Shown here: piece by piece, positions 1 through 7,569 of the stretch
How the letters are laid out: each line of letters opens with the position of its first letter
How positions within the stretch are numbered: the stretch's first letter is position 1
Assembly (NCBI GenBank): GCA_018221165.1
Contig: JAAOYD010000051.1
Span: 1 to 16,223 of the forward strand
Source of the DNA: Candidatus Woesearchaeota archaeon
GTDB lineage: Archaea > Nanobdellota > Nanobdellia > Woesearchaeales > UBA525
Reading direction: 5' to 3'
DNA: 16,223 bases
Translations under genes and position numbers: made by a program
The notes under the pieces: generated by a model
Database searches by the model: none
Seen by the model: only the letters and a program-made list of their open reading frames with translations
Told to the model about the DNA's origin: nothing

Positions 1-35
1 ACAAATATTGTATTTCGTGAGATGTCAGTTGCCAT
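1..35 (-). CDS. Start of a leaderless gene, probably a small membrane or surface protein (partial)
   Basis: The minus strand carries an ATG at 35-33 whose frame stays open to the window edge, reading MATDISRNTIF. A TATTTAAA box lies about 28 bases upstream, the spacing of an archaeal leaderless gene. From memory, a short N-terminus of the type D-I-S-R-N-T followed by a hydrophobic stretch occurs in small membrane-anchored proteins of DPANN archaea, but only 11 codons are visible here. It lies downstream of the surface operon on the same strand and has its own promoter. The gene call rests on start codon plus promoter spacing; the function is a guess. Confidence 0.45.
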   Translation of the reverse strand, partial: MATDISRNTIF

Positions 36-58
36 TTTATCTTTCCCTCGTCTGTGCC

Positions 59-66
59 TATTTAAA
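59..66 (-). promoter_or_regulatory. TATA box for the gene at the left edge
   Basis: On the minus strand the sequence reads TTTAAATA within CTTTAAATAGG, centred about 28 bases before the ATG at 35. That is the archaeal TATA-to-start spacing when transcription begins at the start codon. Confidence 0.45.
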
Positions 67-100
67 GTTTACTCTTTTTCATTTTGTAATGGTTACTTGT

Positions 101-106
101 AAAAAA
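101..106 (-). terminator. Oligo-T terminator candidate of the surface operon
   Basis: A run of six T on the minus strand lies about 25 bases after the stop codon of the membrane-anchored protein and before the TATA box of the next gene. Archaeal polymerase can terminate on oligo-T tracts without a hairpin. The call rests on position and composition only. Confidence 0.3.
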
Positions 107-129
107 GTATCGCTTACATTCTTTGAGCA

Positions 130-1293
130 TTACTCCTTTATTGTTCTTGTCTTGAACCAACGCAACATGAAGGTAATGAGCACTACAAAGAAGAGCAGGA
201 CGAGGATAGGGGTGATAAATGAACTGGGTGTTTCGATAGTCGGCAGGATGCCTGGCTGTGCAGTGACAGTAATGGGGAAGGTTTCTTCACCCAGTTGTAT
301 GCCACCCGTAGTTCGCGCAGCAATCTTGATCAGGTAGTCACCGGGTTCGATGTCTGGCACTTCAAGGAAAGCACTGAGACCGGCAGCAGCATCTGGGTTA
401 AGTGTTGTCGCAGGTGTCGTCGCTTGCACGATGAGCTCATCGTCGCGCAGGAGCGTGACTGTCGCTTCCGCTTCGACCGGCTCGTTCCACAAGAGCGTTG
501 CAGTGAGGTCAAGCCCCACGATGCTGTCTGCTTGGAGCTTTTCTACAGGACTCTTGAGAATGACATTCGGCGTGCCGACTGCGACAGAACCATCCAGCAA
601 TTCTTCTCGTCTGGTTCCTCGGTCATCATAAGCATAGGTCGTTTGCGCGTCGTAGCGTCCGGGTTCTACATCAGCGACCCACCGCTTCGCGAGCTTGCCT
701 TCAGCGTCTGGAGCGAGAAGCGTCGTGCCGAGCGGAATGGTCGCTACAGGATTTCCTGTGACAAGCAGCACTGTCGTGCCGGTAACGATGCCGTCCTCGG
801 TGCCACGGTTGGCGAGGCTGAGAGTAAAGACCACCTCACTCCCTTTTGCGGTCGCGTCCTTGACAGTGAGTGAGCCTTCGATGTAGGTGCCGTCGTAGCG
901 CCGATAGAGATTGAGATTGTGGTTGAGCGACACCGCGCCGGAGAACTGTCCTTCGCTATCGGGCTTCGCACTCACCCTGAGCCCCACTGTGTTCTTGCCC
1001 GGTGAAAGAGCATCAGCTGCAGGATGGGTAAGGGTGACAAGAACGCGTCGCTCACGCTCCTCAACAGTCATGACAAAAGACGACGGCTCGAGGGTTACCT
1101 GGTCAGCGAACGGACCTGTGGCGGTGACCGAAACCTTGAGAGCAGTCCCTCCATCATTGAAGATACGCAAGTCGTACTGACTTGTCGTTCCTGGTTCGAG
1201 GACAAAAGTCTGCGCCGCCGGACCCACCTTGAAGGCCGTCACCGTCGGAAGGAGAAGTATAATGAGTGTGAAGATGATGAGTCGTCTATCCAC
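130..1293 (-). CDS. Secreted Ig-like protein with C-terminal membrane anchor
   Basis: The protein has 387 residues. A signal peptide (about 1-20, MDRRLIIFTLIILLLPTVTA) is followed by beta-rich domains resembling NEW3/CARDB-type Ig folds. The first (about 21-110) has the pattern F-x-L-x-P-G-x-x-x-x-Y-x-L-x-I-x-N. The others lie at about 130-225 and 240-345. A hydrophobic segment at about 360-378 and a short basic tail (RWFKTRTIKE) follow. This predicts a type I membrane protein with its bulk outside the cell. It is last in the operon. Its GTG start overlaps the upstream stop by 8 bases, with a weak AGGT site before it. A likely role is anchoring or interacting with the two secreted proteins encoded upstream. 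No catalytic motif is visible. GC content is high compared with the defence genes to the right. Confidence 0.85.
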   Translation of the reverse strand: MDRRLIIFTLIILLLPTVTAFKVGPAAQTFVLEPGTTSQYDLRIFNDGGTALKVSVTATGPFADQVTLEPSSFVMTVEERERRVLVTLTHPAADALSPGKNTVGLRVSAKPDSEGQFSGAVSLNHNLNLYRRYDGTYIEGSLTVKDATAKGSEVVFTLSLANRGTEDGIVTGTTVLLVTGNPVATIPLGTTLLAPDAEGKLAKRWVADVEPGRYDAQTTYAYDDRGTRREELLDGSVAVGTPNVILKSPVEKLQADSIVGLDLTATLLWNEPVEAEATVTLLRDDELIVQATTPATTLNPDAAAGLSAFLEVPDIEPGDYLIKIAARTTGGIQLGEETFPITVTAQPGILPTIETPSSFITPILVLLFFVVLITFMLRWFKTRTIKE

Positions 1294-2557
1294 TGTAATT
1301 ACCTGTGATGTTCACTGTGCTGCTTTTATCTCCAGCCAGCTCTTCATAGGGCAGGTCGACGAGGATATCGACATAGGCCGCGTCATGCGCATCAGTGTAA
1401 TGGAGATTCGTATACAGGCTCGACAGGGTGGCAGGCACGTTCGCCCATGATGTCTGGCCGGATTCATACGCACCCGGTTCGAGCGTGTCACGCGCCTGAT
1501 ACCGGAATTCAGGATTACCGAGCCCGACCGTGTCGAAGAGCGCGTCATCCGCTTTGAACGTGACGTTCAGCTTCACATTCCCAGTGTTCTCTACAGTGAA
1601 CGGCGGTGGCGAGTTGTCGGTCGTATTGTCCGTCGCGTTCCGCACCATCGTACCAAAATTCGTGTTGTTCACCGTGAAGTCAAGGCCGAGGACGCTGAGG
1701 ATGGTGAAGTTCCAACTTGTGGCCCACGCGCTGCACGCGTTGTTGTCATCGCACGCCTGTGCGGTCCACCAGTAGATCTTGTCGACGCAGAGCTCGCCGC
1801 CAGTATAGGTACTCGGTGAGAGGCCTGACTGGTTGTCGTCGGCACAGGTCACCTGGGTGAGACTGAAATTGTAGGTGATTGGGTCACCGTCAGAATCGGT
1901 GGAGTCATCCCAATTGAATGTGATATTCCGCTCGAACACCGTATCGTTTCCTTGCGTTGGATAAACGAGGATAGGAACAGTTGGAGGGGAGTTGCCACCT
2001 TGGCAACACAGGTTGAGTGTGTAATTAGAATAGTTTCCAACATGCGCGTTCGTAAGATTGTACAAACCGCTGTTGCTCTCGGAAGAAGCCATGCTCAACA
2101 CGGGCGAGTAGCCGGCACTACAGGTCGTGTTCACGTACTGACACGTAAGGTTACCTGGTGAGAGTGCCATACAAATATCATAGTCATATTGTGGTGTGAC
2201 GCCCGGACGCTGCACATGCGCATTGGTATTCCCGTTCGCATGGAGTACTACAGTGGCGTTCTCGTGCGTGCAGTCGTAGCTAAGTGTGTGATTCACGTCA
2301 GTGACGCAGCAGAGGAAATTCGTGTACGTCGCGCTCGCGTTCATCAACTCAACATGCGCGTTGTTGTAGTCGGCGCTGATGTTTTCTATTCTGATGAGAC
2401 CTGTTGTGGCGCAGCTCGACGCGAAATCGCAACTAAAGGTCGCGGCGTAGACCGCAGAGGAGAAGATGAGTAAAAGGACCATAAGTATGATTCCTTTGGC
2501 TCTCACTCTACCACCACGACTCTTGACCCGTTCCCCTCCTTTTAAATCTTTTTTCAC
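1286..2557 (-). CDS. Secreted Cys-rich surface protein with FN3-like and C-terminal beta domain
   Basis: The protein has 423 residues. A basic N-terminus and hydrophobic core (about 23-38, ending SSAVYAA) form a signal peptide. Residues 40-190 are Cys-rich, with two Cys-Cys pairs and the motif NAHV three times. Residues about 192-285 look like a fibronectin-III-like domain (PPTVPILVYP, then FNWDDSTDSDGDPITY). The rest is a beta-rich domain with ENTGNVKLNVTF. There are many N-x-S/T sequons and no membrane anchor, so it may be held by the anchored protein encoded next. The GTG start (GTGA overlap with the upstream gene) lacks a good ribosome site. A second GTG at 2506 would give a more usual signal peptide. 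A perfect AAAGGAGGGG lies between the two but 26 bases before the second. Exact start uncertain. Confidence 0.82.
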   Translation of the reverse strand: MKKDLKGGERVKSRGGRVRAKGIILMVLLLIFSSAVYAATFSCDFASSCATTGLIRIENISADYNNAHVELMNASATYTNFLCCVTDVNHTLSYDCTHENATVVLHANGNTNAHVQRPGVTPQYDYDICMALSPGNLTCQYVNTTCSAGYSPVLSMASSESNSGLYNLTNAHVGNYSNYTLNLCCQGGNSPPTVPILVYPTQGNDTVFERNITFNWDDSTDSDGDPITYNFSLTQVTCADDNQSGLSPSTYTGGELCVDKIYWWTAQACDDNNACSAWATSWNFTILSVLGLDFTVNNTNFGTMVRNATDNTTDNSPPPFTVENTGNVKLNVTFKADDALFDTVGLGNPEFRYQARDTLEPGAYESGQTSWANVPATLSSLYTNLHYTDAHDAAYVDILVDLPYEELAGDKSSTVNITGNYSG

Positions 2558-5500
2558 GTGAAACCGCTCTCTATGAGGTCAAGACCGAGTGTCAAATTTC
2601 CTGATGTATCAACATAGCCAACGTTTGCACCTGTACTGTTTCTGAAGAGCAAGCCACCACCAACAGGAGCAGTAAGAGGAAGTGATTGACTTTCACTGAG
2701 TGTGCCCGTAAGGCAAAGGTTACCTTGCTTGCTGATAGCACCGACTGTTGAACCACCGGCTTGAATAGGGAACTCACCTGTACAACTGCCTTGACTGGTC
2801 GAGGACGTCCCTGCAATCATCATACGACCGTAGCTATCGATGAACGTGACATTTTGCGTGTCATTCTTCAGGATAAAGATGCCGTGGTCGCTGAAGCAAT
2901 AATTGAATAGACAGGCCTTGCCTGTGGCACAGTCACCATCGATGGTGCATTCGACGCTCGGCGCGAGGATTTCAACTTCATTACTGCAGACTTCGCTGCC
3001 GTCAACCGTGCCATCATTTGGCGTCACACACACAGACCAGTTCTCGCCGACAGTGGTCTCGTTGCTGACGATAAGGTCGCTGCGGTTATTGTAAAGAGCG
3101 AGGATTTGATTAGAGGAAAGACTGTAATCATAAACTCTCACTTCATCAATACTGCCATTGTAGAACGTGCTTCCATCAGAGCGAGCACCAATAAAGAGAT
3201 CATCATTATTCGCGTAGACAGCGTTCACTGTACTAATAGTTCCCGTTACACTTCCTGTATTGGTCCCATCAACAAAAAAATCAATACTAGATCCAGGATT
3301 GAAGCGCGCAACAACATGATGCCAACTATCATCTTGGAACGTAGAACCACACTCTCGACGATAGACTCGATCCGTAGCACTACCATCCTCACTCACATAG
3401 AAATCAAGACTATACGTTCCACCACCACAAACTCCGCCGTCAGTTATGTCCACCATCCAAGCAATACTACCGGTACCTTTCCATTTCGCCACAAGATACT
3501 GAGCTTGATCAGTGGTAGTACCGCGCATCCAGAAGCTCACAGTGAATGCGCCTGTAAAGTCAAGGCTTGCATCATCACTAATATTAATATAACCATCATT
3601 ATCTGTAAAATCGTATGTCCCAGTACCATTCCAACCACTAGTGGCATTCCATGTTGCACTCGTGATTGTTCCGTTATTACCATAGGTTGTGTAATCTTTT
3701 GTCTCGTCAGTTCCAGCACTGTCCTCAATGTCAAAATTCATATTGAGGACTGCAATACTTGTGTTCTCCGTCCGCCAATCATATAGCAAGCTTGGCGTGG
3801 TACCATCAGGATCATAATCAGTAACATACGCAGTCAAATTCGCATTTGACGTGTTATCTGGTTTGTCAGTCGCGTTCAAGATAAGACTCGTAATAAACGG
3901 CGGACCAGTACTCACAATTTCTAGCGTGTCACTACAAGTACCCCGACTAAGATTCGTCCCATCATTCGGCGTGACACACACAGACCAATTATCACCGACA
4001 GCAGTCTCATCGGCGTCAATCGAGTGTGTGTAGTTGTTGTAGAGCTTGCTGACTTGGTCGGCAGTGAGCGTCCGGTCATATGCCCGTACATTATCAATAG
4101 TTCCGTTGAAGAAATGGTCAGGGTAGTAATTAGATGGATTATGCCAAGCGTATTGTGCGCCAATCATGTTCGGTTTGTCATAGCTAGCATCATCACGGAT
4201 ATTACCTGTGTGTGTGTTTGACTCAATAAGCTCGCCATCAATATAGATGACGACATCACTACCGTTATAGGTACCGACGACATGGACCCATTCCCCTTCA
4301 GTCACTGGACCATCAGCTATGACTGTCGCGTCCACAGTATTCCGAACGCGCCACAGCAGATGTGAGTTGTTATAGTACAAGAAGACCGCTTCGCCACGCG
4401 AGTAGACCATCGGTCTGTCTGAATTGCTCGAAGTGTAGGGTTTCACCCAGGCCTCAACTGACATCGTACTTGCTATCGTCATCTCAGCAGGATCGCCCAT
4501 GGTGATATTGTCATCGACGCCATCGAACAGGTAGGCGCCAGTACCGTTCCAGCCACCAGTCGCGTTCCAAACAGCATTTGTAACAGTTCCATTATTACTA
4601 TGAGTGCTGTAATCTTTCGTCACTCCACTCCCTGCACTGTTATTGACGTCGAAGTCCATGTTCAAGACAGCAATACTTATCCCTTCTTTTCGCCAATCGT
4701 AGTTCGCACTCACATTGTCTCCATTAGGGTCTTCAAGCGTCGCGTACGCAGTGAGGTTCTCAATCGTTGTGTTGTAGCCCCACGTACTGTTCAAAACGAG
4801 ATTAGTGACGACTGGAGTTTCTCCCTCAATAGTAAGGTTGTCGCTGCAAACCTCGCTACCTTCGTTCTCCCCGTCGAAGGGTGTGACGCACACAGACCAA
4901 TTATCACCAGTAGTAGTTTCGTTGCTGACGATGAGGTCGGAGCGGTTTTCCGCAAGTTGCTGAATCTGTTCAGAAGAGAGAATATAATCGTAAATTCCAA
5001 CATTATCAATTGAACCATTAAAGTGATTACACAAACTACCTGAACCACACGTAAATGCACCAATTCTAAAAGGCTCATTTTGATTGGACATCGACGGAGA
5101 ACCTCCAGAATCAGTTACTGTCTGTTCCACACCATTCACGAAGATGTCAACATCATTGCTTGAGTCATTAATTGTCGCAACAATATGATACCAATTCCCT
5201 ACTGAAATACTCGCGCCCGAAGTAATTGGAACATAACAAGCGTCACCACCACAAGAACCATCACCCGCATCATCAATGTACAATTTTACTTCACCACCAT
5301 TGAGCAAGAGGCTATATTCGATGTCGCCACTATTTGTATCATGCTTGCTCAAGATAGCACTATCTCCCGAATACCCCCCTGTCTTAATCCAAGCTTCAAG
5401 AGTTAACGTGCTAGAAGAGTATTCATCATCATCAGCGAAATCAATGCGTGAAGCAGAACCATCAAACTCATACGCACCACTACCATTCCAACCACCAGTA

Positions 5501-6021
5501 GCACTCCAAGTCGCACCAGACACAGTTCCATTATTACTATACGTAGTATAGTCTTTTGTTTCACCAGAACCGGCACTATTGTTGATGTCAAAATTCATGT
5601 TAAGAACAGCAATTGAAACATCTTCCTTTCGCCAGTCATACATAAGACTAACATTGTCATCGTTCGGATCAGTCGCGTTGACATGCGCTGTGAGGTTCTC
5701 GAACGTGCTGTTCGTGCCTATTGAGGTATTGAGAGTGACGCTATTCACAACAGGAGTGTTACTGCCGTAGTCATCCGCTTGAAAACCCAAGGTCATGTTG
5801 TAGGTCGTACTGTCTGCTTGCCCGATAATCTGGCCAATGGTGACTGTAGCGAGGTAGTTGGTGGAAGAGAGGTTGTCGCCGCCTGACGCTGACGCAGTCT
5901 TTGTCTGGTTGTAGTTTGTTGAATCCATCTGCGTCGCTGCACCAAAGCTAGCGAGGAGAAGTAAGATAGTCGCAAGAATGATTGGCAAGGTCTTCAATGC
6001 GAGGCGTGCGTGGCGATTCAC
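2554..6021 (-). CDS. Large secreted protein with three LamG/concanavalin-like units
   Basis: The protein has 1155 residues. A signal peptide (about 1-30) is followed by an N-terminal segment (about 31-85) with paired STNY/STTYN motifs. Three units of about 310 residues begin near 90, 403 and 709. Each has a short beta strand region with DWR, then a LamG-type jelly roll (SIAVLNM-FD at entry, W-HHVV or WYHIV, D-V-I-Y/F-V-G, and NGSID-V-YD near the end). Each closes with NWSVCVTP and a second Cys. A small Cys cluster lies near 1020-1042 and a beta-rich tail follows. LamG domains commonly bind glycans or proteins, so cell adhesion is a reasonable inference. Sequons are very frequent. No membrane anchor or sorting signal is visible. 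The GTG start is set by GAGGTGAT six bases upstream. Confidence 0.88.
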   Translation of the reverse strand: MNRHARLALKTLPIILATILLLLASFGAATQMDSTNYNQTKTASASGGDNLSSTNYLATVTIGQIIGQADSTTYNMTLGFQADDYGSNTPVVNSVTLNTSIGTNSTFENLTAHVNATDPNDDNVSLMYDWRKEDVSIAVLNMNFDINNSAGSGETKDYTTYSNNGTVSGATWSATGGWNGSGAYEFDGSASRIDFADDDEYSSSTLTLEAWIKTGGYSGDSAILSKHDTNSGDIEYSLLLNGGEVKLYIDDAGDGSCGGDACYVPITSGASISVGNWYHIVATINDSSNDVDIFVNGVEQTVTDSGGSPSMSNQNEPFRIGAFTCGSGSLCNHFNGSIDNVGIYDYILSSEQIQQLAENRSDLIVSNETTTGDNWSVCVTPFDGENEGSEVCSDNLTIEGETPVVTNLVLNSTWGYNTTIENLTAYATLEDPNGDNVSANYDWRKEGISIAVLNMDFDVNNSAGSGVTKDYSTHSNNGTVTNAVWNATGGWNGTGAYLFDGVDDNITMGDPAEMTIASTMSVEAWVKPYTSSNSDRPMVYSRGEAVFLYYNNSHLLWRVRNTVDATVIADGPVTEGEWVHVVGTYNGSDVVIYIDGELIESNTHTGNIRDDASYDKPNMIGAQYAWHNPSNYYPDHFFNGTIDNVRAYDRTLTADQVSKLYNNYTHSIDADETAVGDNWSVCVTPNDGTNLSRGTCSDTLEIVSTGPPFITSLILNATDKPDNTSNANLTAYVTDYDPDGTTPSLLYDWRTENTSIAVLNMNFDIEDSAGTDETKDYTTYGNNGTITSATWNATSGWNGTGTYDFTDNDGYINISDDASLDFTGAFTVSFWMRGTTTDQAQYLVAKWKGTGSIAWMVDITDGGVCGGGTYSLDFYVSEDGSATDRVYRRECGSTFQDDSWHHVVARFNPGSSIDFFVDGTNTGSVTGTISTVNAVYANNDDLFIGARSDGSTFYNGSIDEVRVYDYSLSSNQILALYNNRSDLIVSNETTVGENWSVCVTPNDGTVDGSEVCSNEVEILAPSVECTIDGDCATGKACLFNYCFSDHGIFILKNDTQNVTFIDSYGRMMIAGTSSTSQGSCTGEFPIQAGGSTVGAISKQGNLCLTGTLSESQSLPLTAPVGGGLLFRNSTGANVGYVDTSGNLTLGLDLIESGFT
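2960..5753 (-). repeat. Three tandem LamG coding units
   Basis: Units lie at about 5753-4815, 4814-3898 and 3897-2960 (939, 917 and 938 bases). Short stretches are still nearly identical in DNA, for example the CACAGACCAATTATCACC type block near 3980 and 4890 and its variant near 3035. By eye, units 1 and 3 are more AT-rich than unit 2. Recognisable DNA identity means unequal crossing-over could change copy number. Confidence 0.75.
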
Positions 6022-6536
6022 TTGCGCATCACCTCTTTGTAGGTGGCGTTGATGTTCCGCGGATCTCGGTCAAGCGCTCGAGCAATATCAACAAAGCGCA
6101 TACGTTCATGGTCGCGGAGATGCGCAACAAGGCTTTGCAGCGGTGCAGTAAGGCGGCCTCGAAAGATACCAACAGGGATGCTCAGGCGCGGGACGTTCTC
6201 TGACGGTTGCTTTTGGGGTTTCTGTCTCGCTTTTCTTGCTGTGTTCGTGATAGTGGAGTAAGAGCGGTTGAGGAATGCAGCTATCTCTGATGGATGCTTT
6301 CCTTGTTCGAGCAGATGGAGAACGAGCGCTTCGAGGATACCAAGACCCTGGCTGAAGACACTGAGAGGGATGGTCTCGCCCAGAGGTGGGTGACCAAGAG
6401 CTTCCATAAGGTCAGCATCAGTAGCATCGTAACGTTTCTTGAGCCATTCCAGCTCTTCTTTTAGTCGTGAAACTATCTGGGAACTATTAAAAGTGTCTTT
6501 TTTACCACTATTTATGTTACTAGTCGTCGCTATCAA
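6018..6536 (-). CDS. Duplicated helix-turn-helix DNA-binding protein heading the surface operon
   Basis: The protein has 172 residues. After a charged helical N-terminus (about 17-50), two related units occur at 56-103 and 120-169. Both begin IP-(L/V)-x-(V/I)-F and continue through L-x-x-L-V-x-H-L to a helix-turn-helix (EIAAFLNRSYSTI and DIARALDRDPRNI). I count about 15 identities in 48 aligned positions with two one-residue gaps, so this is an internal duplication. The HTH resembles sigma-region-4-like motifs seen in DPANN proteins. It is first in the operon and probably regulates it. The start is TTG at 6536: an in-frame TAA lies just upstream and the next ATG is codon 44. No ribosome site is visible, which fits a leaderless or short-leader transcript. 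Confidence 0.82.
   Translation of the reverse strand: MIATTSNINSGKKDTFNSSQIVSRLKEELEWLKKRYDATDADLMEALGHPPLGETIPLSVFSQGLGILEALVLHLLEQGKHPSEIAAFLNRSYSTITNTARKARQKPQKQPSENVPRLSIPVGIFRGRLTAPLQSLVAHLRDHERMRFVDIARALDRDPRNINATYKEVMRK
6028..6035 (-). promoter_or_regulatory. Ribosome binding site for the LamG protein
   Basis: The minus strand reads GAGGTGAT, then six bases, then the GTG start at 6021. The site lies inside the last codons of the HTH gene (E-V-M-R-K-stop). It decides the GTG start and couples the two genes. Confidence 0.7.
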
Positions 6537-6537
6537 C

Positions 6538-6555
6538 CGTTAATTACGTTAATTA
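6538..6555. repeat. Perfect 9-bp tandem repeat in the HTH gene promoter
   Basis: CGTTAATTA occurs twice head to tail with no gap, directly before the TTG start of the duplicated-HTH gene and between its start codon and TATA-like elements. It is a candidate operator for that regulator. Confidence 0.6.
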
Positions 6556-6559
6556 GAAC

Positions 6560-6586
6560 TATTAAATATGTTATTTGTTTATAAAG
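6560..6586 (-). promoter_or_regulatory. Candidate promoter of the surface operon
   Basis: Two TATA-like elements read on the minus strand: CTTTATAAAC (6586-6577) and ACATATTTAATAG (6572-6560). The first would place the transcript start near 6555 with a leader of about 19 bases. The second would start almost at the TTG codon. I cannot tell which is used. Confidence 0.45.
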
Positions 6587-6668
6587 GTATTGGTCTTGTC
6601 CATGAACAGCCTCCGTCTTAAACATGAAGGTGAAAATACTCCTCAGAACCTCATTATCATTGTTTTTT

Positions 6669-6693
6669 CCGGGTTTCCCGGCCAGAGCACTGG
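6669..6693. repeat. Two adjacent short inverted repeats
   Basis: CCGGG-TTT-CCCGG (6669-6681) is followed directly by CCAG-AGCA-CTGG (6682-6693). Six T precede the first on the plus strand. Neither orientation gives a hairpin followed by T, so this is not a standard intrinsic terminator. It sits in the 203-base gap between divergent genes, where I find no convincing coding sequence. Confidence 0.4.
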
Positions 6694-6708
6694 ACAGGCA
6701 TGGAACAG

Positions 6709-6718
6709 CTATTTAAAC
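6709..6718 (+). promoter_or_regulatory. TATA box of the BRO-type gene
   Basis: CTATTTAAAC is centred about 26 bases before the ATG at 6740, the spacing of a leaderless archaeal promoter. It supports starting the gene at 6740 rather than at an upstream in-frame ATG. Confidence 0.6.
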
Positions 6719-6739
6719 CTCTTTCACACCCCCATCTAC

Positions 6740-7569
6740 ATGAATAAAATCGTTCTGTTTCAGGACAAGAAAATTAGGGCTGAATGGGATGCCGAAAAAG
6801 AAGAATGGTTCTTTTCAATAGTTGATGTGGTTTCTGTTCTAACAGATAATGATTTCCAAGGTGCGAGGAATTACTGGAAAGTCTTAAAACATCGGCTTAA
6901 AAATGAAGGCAATGAGTCGGTTACAGATTGTAACCAACTGAAAATGCTTGCTTCAGATGGTAAATACTACAAGACAGATGTTGCGGATACTGAACAATTA
7001 TTGCGTTTAATCCAATCCATCCCTTCAAAGAAGGCAGAGCCTTTTAAAATATGGTTAGCAAGAGTTGGAAGAGAGAGGATTAATGAAACCGAGGATCCTG
7101 AATTAGCAATAGATCGAGCAATGCGAACCTACCTTCAAGATACTCAAAAGAGTGGATTAACCAACGCTTAAAGACCATCGAAGTGCGCAAGGAGTTAACT
7201 GATGAATGGAACCGTGTCGGCATCTTAGAAAAGAAAGACTACGCAATCCTTACCAACGATATCATGAGAGCATGGTCTGGAAAATCAGTCAAAGAGTACA
7301 AAGCGTTCAAAGACTTACAGAAAGAGAACCTCAGGGATAACATGACAAACCTGGAACTAGTCCTAAACATGCTTACAGAAGCGACAACAAAAGAATTCTC
7401 AGAAAAAGAGAGTCCGCAGTCATTCTCTCACAGCAAGACTATAGCAAAAAAAGGAGGACGTGTCGCAGGAAACACGAGAAAAGATATCGAGAAACAGCTT
7501 GGAGAATCAATCGTTAGCCCGAGGAATGCTACAAAGATTCATTGCAATAAGAGGAAAAGACTGAAATGA
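6740..7569 (+). pseudogene. BRO-N family protein gene with a one-base frameshift
   Basis: The first part (6740-7171) reads MNKIVLFQDKKIRAEWD and then WFFSIVDVVSVLT and DTEQLLRLIQSIPS. This is the N-terminal domain of BRO/antirepressor-like proteins common in archaea, bacteria and viruses. The frame shifts after TYLQ near 7138-7141. Adding one G in CAAG-ATAC restores Y-L-Q-G-Y-S-K-E-W-I-N-Q-R-L-K running into VRKELTDEWN and the rest (NLRDNMTNLELVLNML, then GGRVAGNTRKDIEKQ) to 7569. The restored product would be about 276 residues, which fits the family. A sequencing error or programmed shift is possible, but no slippery run is present. The family is linked to DNA binding and phage or host-gene control; its role here is unknown. 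Confidence 0.8.

Noticed and set aside
295..873. Plus-strand open frame of 192 codons opposite the Ig-like protein gene
   Set aside because: Its translation has no domain or signal and mirrors the high-GC coding strand opposite; the minus-strand protein has clear domains and operon context.
1286..1700. True WxL domain in the FN3-like protein
   Set aside because: The two W-x-L motifs that define the domain are not present; only the gene layout is similar.
3106..3786. Plus-strand open frame of 226 codons opposite the third LamG unit
   Set aside because: Repetitive Ile/Thr/Ser composition is the shadow of the LamG coding strand; it lacks a promoter or ribosome site.
6663..6693. Rho-independent terminator at the GC hairpin
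   Set aside because: The T run precedes the hairpin on the plus strand, and on the minus strand the hairpin is followed by A; neither order fits.
6575..6739. N-terminal extension of the BRO-type gene from an ATG at 6575
   Set aside because: The added 55 residues do not look like the family, which begins MNKIVLF, and the TATA box at 6709-6718 lies inside the extension at leaderless spacing from 6740.
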